A stretch of DNA of 64,000 nt, from assembly GCA_020747015.1 (NCBI GenBank), contig JAGTJM010000001.1:806001-870000 (forward strand). The letters are read 5' to 3'. This DNA is from Pyrenochaeta sp. MPI-SDFR-AT-0127 (Eukaryota > Ascomycota > Dothideomycetes > Pleosporales > Cucurbitariaceae). The notes under the pieces are model-generated. The model was not told the DNA's origin. It searched no databases and was given only the letters and a program-made list of their open reading frames with translations. Both the position numbers and the translations under genes were made by a program. This document shows, one piece after another, positions 55,925 through 64,000 of this stretch (positions are counted from its first letter, which is position 1; each line of letters opens with the position of its first letter).

Positions 55925-57656
55925 TTAGTAACTCTGGGGTGCGTAATGAGCGGGCTGCAAGCCAAATGTCAGCGCTGATATAAATGCAATATATGGCCCT
56001 GAAACATGTAGGAGTTCAGTAAGCCTTCGTGCTTGATACGTACTGGTGAGTTGAGCATGCTTTGGCGTTTGTTCCTGCTCTTCTTGATGTGGCTCTTGAG
56101 CGCACTTGAATCGAGAGGCTTAAGAAGCTCGAAACTACAGAGCAACTCTCCCGATACTGACATGACCGCTCCCCAGTTGTCGAATTCTCCGCAATACTAA
56201 ATTGCATTAGTAGAGGCTCAGGTCCTAGTTATATGCCTCGACTTACGTTTGGCGCTGAGAAGACTGTAACCAAGACTCTGTCGTTGAAAAACTCGTAACC
56301 ATCTTCCACCACCATGTGGGCTCTACAAACGAGATCGAAGTCATGACGTTGCAAGAACTCCATGATGACCTTCTTTCCGAAGCAGTAACTAACGCCTCTT
56401 TCATTAGACTCCCAGTCGTTCTCCATGTCCGCCGGATCACTCCATAACAGGTCATTCAACAGACCATAGTCTGGAACATCAGTGGGTCGCGCAATTTGTC
56501 GAATATCGTCCATATGAGACAAGCTTGGAGAAAGTCCTCCATGCACACAGAATATCTTCTGCGCCACAATAGCAGCGATGGGAAGAGTGTTGAACGTGTC
56601 CACAAAGGCCTTCCAAACCTTGATGTTGCATCTTCTCTTGCACTCGTCGTAGAAGCCGTATACACGCGTAACGTTGGCGCACTCGTGGTTGCCGCGCAGG
56701 AGGAAGAAGTTCTCGGGGAATTTGAGCTTGTAGCAGAGCAGCAATAGGATTGTTTCCAGGCTCTGCTTGCCTCTGTCTACGTAGTCGCCGAGGAATAGGT
56801 AGTTGGAGTTGGGTGGGAAACCGCACATTTCGAACATGCGGATCAGATCGGTATATTGCCCGTGGATATCGCCCACAATCTTAACGGGAGGTGAGAGCTC
56901 GAGCAGCGCTGGCTGGCTCAAAAACACTTCTCGCGCAGCTGAGCAGATGGCGAAGATTTCTGCGTTCTTCAGACTGACAGTCTTTGTGACCTTGCCGGCG
57001 TACGCTGCATCCAGTAGGCGCTGTATCATATCGTCAAGATCCATCGACTTGAGTGCGCTAATTTCCATGGGCGATCCAGACCCATCAGTTGGGGCCGGAG
57101 GCTCTGGAAGTCTTGGAATCGGCTGGCCCTTTTTCTGCAAAATGGACTCCCCCGGTTGTGCAGAGGCCAGCGGAGGTGGCACCCCAGTTGGTGGTACATC
57201 TGAGACGTGGTCGACTTCGCCAGTCTGCTGAGCCTTGCTGACTCCATCATGCCCTGTCCCGAGTGTAGCGCCATGAACAGGCGAGGGCGGCGGTTGCGTT
57301 TCATCGGGCGTCGAGTCGGTTCTCTCGACTGTTTCGCGTACAGCTTCTGGTGGAGCGGAAGCAGTCGAGCCTCGTCGCGATCCTTTGCCTCCTCGACTCT
57401 GAGCGGACTTGGTCGAAGCCGCATCTGATTTGTCGGGTTTGCCATTGACTTCGCTCAGGTTGGCTACGGACGTGCGAGGACTGTCCGTCTTGCCAGCGCC
57501 CGGGATTTTGGCCTTGATGGAGTTGCGCAGGGAGCGTGTGGAGTCTTTGGTGTCAGATCTCTCAAACGACCGGTAGTACTCGCGGCCAAGCGGTACACCG
57601 TCGGTGGTGCCCTTCTCGCCCTTATCCTTCTTGTTGCTAGACTGCTGGTTGCCCAT
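55925..57656 (-). CDS. PPZ1: Ppz-type Ser/Thr protein phosphatase
   Basis: Three exons: 57656-56247, 56196-56044 and 55954-55925 (530 aa), introns 50 and 89 nt. The protein starts [10 protein letters not shown], a consensus N-myristoylation site (Gly2), followed by ~210 residues of Ser/Pro-rich disordered extension, as in yeast Ppz1/Ppz2. The PP1-like catalytic core has all metal ligands: GDIHGQ (~262), [16 protein letters not shown] and [21 protein letters not shown] is the Ppz form of the active-site loop. It ends [11 protein letters not shown] after the third splice, a tail I recall for fungal Ppz proteins. Ppz phosphatases are inhibited by Hal3/Vhs3-type proteins and act in potassium/pH homeostasis and cell-wall integrity. 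The stop codon lies within a tactaac sequence that is also a perfect branch point for a further acceptor. Confidence 0.94.
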
Positions 57657-59271
57657 GTCGAAGGTCGTGTGCCAGGCGAGTGTCTGCAGAGGCGCACAAC
57701 GTGTGTTTTATGTCTCGTTGATTCAGCCGTTTGCCGTATCAATGGAGGAAGCAGCGGTGGTGGGGGTGGAGGATGCGCAGGACCGTGGTGTTGGAAAGGG
57801 TTGTTCTTTCCCAGTCTTCAATGGCGTGAATGCCAGCTGCGGTCACGGCCTCGCGAGTCAAGTGTATTATAGGTAGGAGGGCCACGTGAACCAGGCTGTA
57901 TTAGGGCGGCCGGAAGAGGCGAGAGAGAAAGGCAAGGAAGCGAGCCTCCGTCGGCGCTGTCGTTATCTGCTTCGAGGGACACGAGCCGTGCCAGGCGAGC
58001 GTAGGAGAGGCGACGGGGGAGGGATCGTATTCCCGCTTGCGCGCCAGAGCGGTGGTGGGTAGGTTGAGGAGGGGATTGAGGGTGCTCAGGGAGTGCAGAG
58101 TGGGCTCATGGGGCTGATGTGGTGGTGATGATGATCTATCTCAAGCTCTATGCAGGTAGGGCGGGGACGAGCTACCATGTAAGCCGCAACGCCTTAGTCA
58201 GTTGCAGGCCCGAGCAGTGACGCCGAAGGCGAGTGGGCGTTGGCCGTCTCTGCGGACCGGTGAATAACAGGCGTTGAAAGCAGTGCTAGCGGACGAACGA
58301 GCGCAGGCTAGTCAAAGGCCCAGACAGCCGCAAGGTGGTGGAGGCGATGCAGCACAACCGAGTTAGAATGGCAAGAGCTCCCTGGGAGGGAGAGGGACGG
58401 AGAGATTTTGCTAGTGATTCTTGTCTAGCGAGGGGCAGAGAGATGAGCGAGTCTTCTCGCAGGATTGAAGCGAAGGTCGAGTTATGCGTGATTTGCCAGA
58501 AAGGTGACTGAGAACGCACGCCAAGATAGCGGACAAGGATGACGCTGAGCCTGGCATCCGGGGAGACACAAAGCAAAGCCGCATCTGCCACAAACCCTGT
58601 CTGAACACGTCTCTGCACTGCAACAAAATACTCACACTGCTCCCTCACCTCATGGCCGCCAGACGGTGCTCCAGTCAGCCGTGTGCTCGTTGGAGGGCCC
58701 TCTGGGCGGCTGATGCGCTGCGCAGAGCCGCCTCCTCCGAACCCCACAGACTACATCATCGTGCCGCTATCTGCCATCCACAAAACCCCCAAGACTTCAG
58801 ATAACTCATGACATATTCATTCCAGCTCGTCACAGCATGTTTTCTTTTTGGGTTAGAGCATCGTCTCAAGTGCCAGGTCACTCTTATCCGCGCCCTGCAA
58901 GAGATTTTCGCGCCTATGGGTCGAGCACTTGAGAGATTTTCTGCCCTTGGAGCCCAACCTCATCTACCGTTGCGCCAATTTTGGGCCCTCGCGTACCTGC
59001 ACATGTCACACGGATCACAGATACAAATGCCGCAGCAACAAAAGGGGCTTGTTCGAGGCTCAATTGACTTCTACGAGAGTATCGTGAGGCTTCTTCAAAT
59101 CATCGTGCACATGCGACAGAACCAAGCCATGGCGCCAAGGGCGGGACCCGACGACGAGGTCTTGGGTACCAACGTGACCTGGAATCTCATCGTCTTGGTT
59201 CTCCACGCGAGGTTGGTCAGACTGGCTGGATATATTAACTGCCAATGTGGTGGTGTCATATAGGAATTATA
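57657..59271. other. Intergenic, 5' of PPZ1 and 3' of ALDH
   Basis: 1.6 kb. The first ~450 bases are G-rich on the plus strand (C-rich on the transcribed strand of PPZ1) and should include its promoter and leader. Open frames at 58286-58747 (-) and 58808-59263 (+) have no recognisable features and are not called. Confidence 0.45.
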
Positions 59272-61125
59272 CTACAACTTGGTTCCTAGATTGACGTGAA
59301 TCGCCTGTGACAGTCAGCATGATCAAGCAAATCCGCAGAATAATCTTTCTTACCTTCTTGTTGGTATATGCCTCGAGACCAGCTTCGCCCAATTCTCGCC
59401 CAATACCACTCTGCTTAACACCTCCAAATGGAACTCGAATATCCGAATCGTTGCTCGAGTTAATCCATACCATACCCGCCTCAACAAGCCTGGCCACTCG
59501 ATGAGCTTTCGTGATGTTCTCAGTGAAGACAGCTGCACCAAGTCCGTAGGTCGTGTCTGCGAAGTCAGTAATGGCCAACAACTTATATGCATGTGCTCAG
59601 TACATACCGTTAGCACGCTCAATCGCCTCCTCCTCGGTCTTGAAAGAGCTAATCACAACAAATGGACCGAACACCTCTTCGCGGAAAATCTTCATGTCGT
59701 CCTTGACATCTTTGAAGATAGTAGGCGCAATGAAGAAGCCCTTTCCGCCGACATTCTTATAGGCTTCTCCACCTGCTACAAGTGTAGCGCCTTCAGACTT
59801 GCCAGACTCAATGTATGACAGCACTCTCTCAAACTGCGTCTTTGTGACTTGAGGGCCCTGGAAAGTGTCGTCTTTGAAGGGATCCCCGACCACCGAGGTT
59901 GTTGAGACGTGCTTCTTGAATGCCTCAACAAACTTGTCGTAGATACCCTCCTGGACCAAGACTCGCGAGGTAGCAGTACATACTTGACCCTGATTGTACC
60001 TGCAAGTAATCAGCGGCATGAGCCGACGCTGTTCGGTGTAACTTACATGATACCAACGTGTGTCCACTTGACTGCTTGGTCAAGATCTGCATCATCAAAG
60101 ACCAGCAAGGGTGATTTGCCGCCCGTTTCCAATGTAATGTTCTTCATGTTGACAGCGGCCATCTTCATGATCTCCTTACCAGTAGCCGTTGAGCCGGTGA
60201 ATGCGATCTTGTCGACATCAAGATGCTGGGCGAGAGCTGCTCCAGCCTTCCTTCCTTCGCCATTGATGATGTTCACCACACCAGGTGGGAAACCAGCTTC
60301 CTTCACCAGTGTTGCGAGGTAGAGAATTGAGAGTGGTGTCTGCTCTGCCGCCTTTAGGACAACTGTGTTACCAGTGCAAAGCGCGGGTCCCAGCTTCCAA
60401 GCAGCCATGGCCAGAGGAAAGTTCCATGGAATGATCTGGGCGCAAACTCCAAGCGGTTCCCGAGTAGTATAAGCCAGCTTGAGAGGTGAGGTGTCAATGA
60501 CCTGTCCATGGATTTTGTTTGCATAGCCGGCATAGTACTTGATCGTGCCGACGACTTCGCCCAAGTCATCGTTCAAGGAGACGGAGTAGGGCTTCCCGTT
60601 GTCCCACGTCTCGATGGTTGCCAATGTCTCTTTGTGTTCTTCAATCAATTGAGAAAACTTGTAGAGGATATCTGCCCGAGCATTGGTGTCAATGTCTCTC
60701 CAGTCTGGGTTTTTGAACGCCTTCCGGGCTGCTGCGACTGCAATGTCGACATCTTCCGGCCCAGCTGCGTAGACAGAGACAATCTCGCTCTCATCGCTAT
60801 TGTTTGGTTAGCCGAAGGTTGCCAGAGATGTCAACAGAGATTCGTCACATGACGACGTGTACCTAGGGTTGATCGAAGTAATGGTCTCGCCAGATTTGGA
60901 CGCCACGAACTCATTGTTGATGAACAAGCCTCTTGGCTGCTTGTACTTGCGGCCATTTGGCGCCGTGAGTTCAACGAAGAGGTCCGACATGTTGGTAATC
61001 GTAGAATAAAATCTACCAAATGCTCTGCGGTTCTGCACAGGATTTGTCAAAGGCGACGATCGAGACGATAATGCTCCGAGGGCGCGAGGTGATGCTCTGG
61101 CAAAGGTGGAGTAAAGACAGGACAT
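59272..61125 (-). CDS. Mitochondrial aldehyde dehydrogenase
   Basis: Five exons: 61125-60863, 60796-60047, 59999-59608, 59556-59354 and 59304-59272 (546 aa), introns 47-66 nt, frames closing exactly. The N-terminus is a mitochondrial presequence: Arg/Ser-rich, no acidic residue for ~45 positions, ending near RAFGRFYS. The core is a class 1/2 NAD(P)-dependent aldehyde dehydrogenase: IPWNFPLAMAAWKLGPAL, FTGSTATGKEIMK (Rossmann loop), general base Glu ~311 in LETGGKSP, catalytic Cys ~345 in NQGQVCTATSR, EEVFGPFVV, and the C-terminal PFGGVKQSGIGRELGE. The last exon encodes only ten residues plus stop. It oxidises aldehydes such as acetaldehyde to acids in the mitochondrial matrix (Ald4/Ald5-like). 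A second Met at residue 46 (MSDLFVELTAPNG) could start a cytosolic isoform from the same gene. Confidence 0.95.
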
Positions 61126-61651
61126 CTCCCTGGCCGACAGAGGAGACAGCAGGCTTTCTATAGGTTGCCCGTATACTTGACGATCCTATCTTTCCGAACG
61201 ATGTTCAACCCCGCGATGTGAAGACCGCTAGCTTCACGTTATTCGCATGCAGCTGCCGAATTCGGCTTGTGTACTCCACCCATCTCCACGCCTGGTATCT
61301 GCGGTAATTTCACCATATCGGGCACTTTTCAGACCTTCGAGTCCAGATTGCTTACACAATTCAAGTGCGGGACGCGCTGGCAGCCCGCCATCGTGCTGTC
61401 GTGATGTGTTGGCGTCATGCTTCGGCAATTGGAACTACCCCGCTAGTTCTGGACGCGTCGGCTCCTCGAGTCTTTCGTCACAGTGCTTATCGTCCACTGA
61501 CTGACCCTTGGTTGAGCTTCTACAGGTCCGTTGACGAGATTCTGCGTCTCTCCCATGTCGCAAACTGAACACATCCCTGCAATTGTCACTCCAATATTAC
61601 CCCTACAGACCGATCAGCCGGCAATCGAGAAAAAATAACATACACCTCGCC
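61126..61651. promoter_or_regulatory. Divergent promoter between ALDH and TAE1
   Basis: 526 bases between two starts on opposite strands. It drives aldehyde dehydrogenase (-) and the N-terminal methyltransferase (+). No shared motif stands out; an open frame on the plus strand extends into it without ATG. Confidence 0.5.
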
Positions 61652-62443
61652 ATGGACATGGACGCCGACCCGCCCTTCAGCGCGCCGTTCGATCCCAAGC
61701 GCCCCGACGCCTCTATCAACGTGTCCCAGTCGCTCTCCTACTGGGAGAATGTCTCCTCCGACAACAACGGCATGCTCGGCGGCTACCCACAGACCTCACG
61801 TATCGATCTACAAGGCTCTTCCAACTTCCTCGCAAAACTACGTCGAGGCAGGACACAGGCTTCAAAACAGCCATTAGAACCTCTGCAAAGGGTCGCAGAT
61901 TGTGGCGCGGGTATTGGACGAATAACAAAAGGGTTTCTTTTGGGAGTGGCTCGGAGGGTCGATGTTGTAGAGCCAGTAAAGAAGTTCACAGATGAGCTCG
62001 TACAGAGTTTGGGGAATGGGCAGTATGCGGGAGATGGAGAGGCACAAGAAGGCAAAGGGCAAGTCGGCGAGGTCATCAATCTGGGACTGCAAGACTGGAT
62101 ACCAGAAGTTGGCGCGTACGATTTGATCTGGAATCAATGGTGTTTGGGACATCTCACGGACGCACAACTCGTGGTGTATTTGCGACGGTGCAAGGCTGGC
62201 CTGGCCAAGGCGACAGAAGGAGAGGAGGCGAGGAATAGTTGGATCGTGGTCAAGGAGAATCTATCTACGGAGATTAATCGTACGGATATCTACGATGAAG
62301 AAGATTCTAGCGTAACAAGGTCTGATGACAAGTTTAGGAGGCTCTTCAAAGAGGCGGGCCTGAAGATTGTGGCAACAGAACAACAAAGAGGGATGCCGAA
62401 GGAGCTGTTCCCTGTGAGAATTTACGCGTTGAAGCCAGAGTGA
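61652..62443 (+). CDS. TAE1: Alpha-N-terminal protein methyltransferase (Tae1/NTM1)
   Basis: Single exon; the first ATG of the frame is 61652 (DMDADPPFSAPFDPKRPD), giving 263 aa. Features of the NTM1/Tae1 family are the SYWENVSSDNNGMLGGYPQ segment near residue 25 (substrate-binding, containing the YW and GMLGG elements), SAM motif I ADCGAGIGRITK (~85), the acidic motif II VDVVEPVKKF, INLGLQDWIPE, and the diagnostic YDLIWNQWCLGHLTD. RSDDKFRRLFKEAGLKIVAT follows. The enzyme methylates the exposed alpha-amine of proteins starting X-P-K/R after Met removal, including ribosomal proteins Rpl12 and Rps25 in yeast. It should act in the cytosol or nucleus. Two acidic insertions (GDGEAQEGKG, EEDSS) are longer than I would expect from the yeast enzyme. 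Confidence 0.94.
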   Translation: MDMDADPPFSAPFDPKRPDASINVSQSLSYWENVSSDNNGMLGGYPQTSRIDLQGSSNFLAKLRRGRTQASKQPLEPLQRVADCGAGIGRITKGFLLGVARRVDVVEPVKKFTDELVQSLGNGQYAGDGEAQEGKGQVGEVINLGLQDWIPEVGAYDLIWNQWCLGHLTDAQLVVYLRRCKAGLAKATEGEEARNSWIVVKENLSTEINRTDIYDEEDSSVTRSDDKFRRLFKEAGLKIVATEQQRGMPKELFPVRIYALKPE

Positions 62444-62654
62444 GCACATAACACGGCAAACGGCATCAGCCATTATATGGAGTAAGGGATGTGTAAAAGT
62501 CAAGATACCCATACAATGTTACTTAGTGAAGACAATGAGATGACAATTTGACATGCTGGATCCAAATGTCATATATATTGTGCGGGTTTACCGAAGTCTT
62601 TTCTTGTGGTATCAAAAAGTCTCAATAACGCCACCAAACGCATTCAAGCATTCT

Positions 62655-63929
62655 CTACTGCACACTTACTTCCCCCGAACTCATGAACTTGTGCACAAAA
62701 CTCAACGACAATACAGGCAGACCAGGCACTGGTTGATGCATCGCAGACCTAGCAGCTGCAGCCACCGGCGCAGGTTCTTGCCCTGATCCTTCAGACTTTA
62801 CCGTGGATTTAGAAGTCTCTGGTGCTGTAGACGTCTCCGGCGCTCCAGAAGTATCCATGACATCTTCAAACTCTTCCTCTTCGTCGTCGGCCTTCTCGTC
62901 GTCCGTGGGGGTTTCACCCTCCTCGTCACCATCTCCATCTCCGTCGCCCTCACCTTCTCCATATGCTTCCGGGTACTTCCTGCGAAGGTATTGTGCGTCA
63001 AAAGCTTCCTGGTGCGCGAACTTCCAAAGATCCAGGATCTGATCTTCGTCCAACGTACCCTTGACTCGCTTGGTTAGGAGACGTTCAGCCGCGCCATCAT
63101 CGCCCTCATCCTTTTCCTCATCGCTTTCATTGTCGTCTTTCTCATCCTTCGTATCAGACTTCCTTGGTTCAATACCCCATTCCGATGGCACATGCGCGAA
63201 TTCACTCGCCTTCTGTAATCGCGCCTCTACCCACTCCTCCTCTTTCGGTTCCAGGCGTTTCCGCAACAGCGTGTTCGCTGTATTCATTCCCACACCCATG
63301 ATTGGGAACGGAGCGATGGGGAACGGATGCAGCGCCCTCACTCTATCGGCCTGGCCGTTGATCAGGGTGTCGCTATAAGTGGTAATATCGACCTCTTTTG
63401 ATACGAGAACAGACGTGCCATCCTCGTTAGTGATATTGTTGCCATTTTCGTCCTGTTGGGGTACTGAGCGAGTTACTGAAGTAGTTTTGGAGTTATGTTT
63501 GAAGCCGCCGTGCATGAGTGTGTTGAAGGAGGTTAAATAGCTGGTCACCAGTGTTGTTGTGCGGTGAATTTGTGGCCTGTGGTGGATTAGAGGATTGCTG
63601 TGAGCCATTGAACATTATTCCCACTGATAAATGATTCGGAATCATTAATAGAGTGAGGTTTGAGTGGGATAGCGATACAAAGATCGACCAAAAGGTAAGG
63701 TATCACAGCGCGACTGGAAACAAGAGACGAGGAAAAGTACATAATAGAGACGCAAGAAACGCCAATCTGTTTGGACCTACCAATCAACAGCCTCCCCTCT
63801 ATTCATCTTGAACTCCATCTCTGCTTTCAACTTATCCATGACAGCGATCATAGGCAACAATTGACGGCGCAGCTGGTCCAGGATTCTCAGATCATCACGG
63901 TCTGGCGCGCCCGCAAAGTTTTGATTCAT
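62655..63929 (-). CDS. MED8: Mediator complex subunit Med8
   Basis: Two exons: 63929-63781 and 63576-62655 (356 aa), intron 204 nt, long for this window; the splice recreates DWPQIHRTTTLVTSYLTSFN. The N-terminal half has the Med8 helices (DDLRILDQLRRQLLPMIAVM), the PFPIAPFPIMG segment and NTANTLLRKRLEPKEEEWVE, which correspond to the conserved VYPLPNYP and LRKKLEP-EW elements of Med8. After a Lys/Glu/Asp-rich insert come DQILDLWKFAHQEAFDAQYL and a Gly/Asp-rich repeat region (GEGEGDGDGDGDEEGE), then the short C-terminal helix VHKFMSSG. Med8 is an essential head-module subunit contacting Med18/Med20 and TBP. An acidic low-complexity insert of this size is unusual but disordered. The start is the first ATG of exon 1; a 5' non-coding exon is possible as the window ends nearby. 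Confidence 0.88.
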
Positions 63930-64000
63930 CTTGCCAGAGGTACACGCTGTCTTAATCCAAACTCTTTCGTAATCAAAATGACCTTAGTTCCGTTTGAGTC
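63930..64000. other. 5' flank of MED8 at window end
   Basis: 71 bases before the MED8 start; probably leader or promoter. Too short to say more. Confidence 0.3.

Noticed and set aside
58286..59263. Open frames on both strands upstream of ALDH's 3' end
   Set aside because: No family features and no splice partners; intergenic.
1..64000. tRNA genes, rRNA, CRISPR arrays, intact transposons, biosynthetic core enzymes
   Set aside because: I looked for tRNA box-B-like ttcga elements, terminal repeats, transposase motifs and PKS/NRPS/terpene signatures and found none that hold up.

Overview
This window is nuclear DNA of a filamentous ascomycete. I infer Dothideomycetes, probably Pleosporales or close, from gene content and style, not from any marker gene. 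The coding genes are interrupted by short introns, mostly 47-90 nt, with GT(A/G)(A/T)GT-type donors, CTAAC/CTGAC branch sites and CAG/TAG acceptors. Most families are typical fungal ones: Zn2Cys6 regulator, 2EXR-type domain, Afi1/MesA DENN protein, Ppz phosphatase, Med8. I see no rRNA, tRNA, CRISPR array, intact transposon or bacterial-style operon.

Layout. 0-10 kb: a Zn2Cys6 transcription factor (+), an unknown protein (+), then on the minus strand a membrane-anchored paraoxonase-like esterase, an acyl-CoA dehydrogenase ending in a peroxisomal SRL signal, and a class-III PLP aminotransferase. 10-23 kb: a conserved unknown protein with a C-terminal Cys/His cluster, a DHA1-type MFS transporter, an unknown Ser/Pro-rich protein, a small Cys-rich GPI-type surface protein, a 2.4 kb gene-poor stretch, and a 2EXR/DUF7730-like protein. 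23-42 kb is dense housekeeping: patatin-type triacylglycerol lipase, an AT-hook protein with a C-terminal membrane segment, Afi1/MesA (with an apparent 1-nt frameshift), a myosin regulatory light chain, an unknown protein, the oligosaccharyltransferase subunit Swp1, a protein kinase with coiled-coil tail, a TPR protein and a small MGMT-like protein. 42-46 kb is gene-poor. 46-64 kb: a very large intrinsically disordered protein with a C-terminal methyltransferase fold, an MFS sugar transporter, a Ppz-type phosphatase with two possible 3' ends, mitochondrial aldehyde dehydrogenase, the N-terminal protein methyltransferase Tae1/NTM1, and Mediator subunit Med8.

The genes do not form one pathway. 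Loose themes are lipid and acyl metabolism (lipase, acyl-CoA dehydrogenase), polarity and signalling (Afi1, Rlc1, Ppz, kinase), and transport. I find no convincing new multi-gene system. The points most worth a second look are the Ppz 3' end, where the stop codon lies inside a perfect branch-point motif and a second acceptor opens 160 more codons in frame; the Afi1 frameshift; and the gene-poor blocks at 42-46 kb and 18.6-21 kb.

Exon limits were worked out by hand from splice signals and frame closure. They have not been checked against transcripts.
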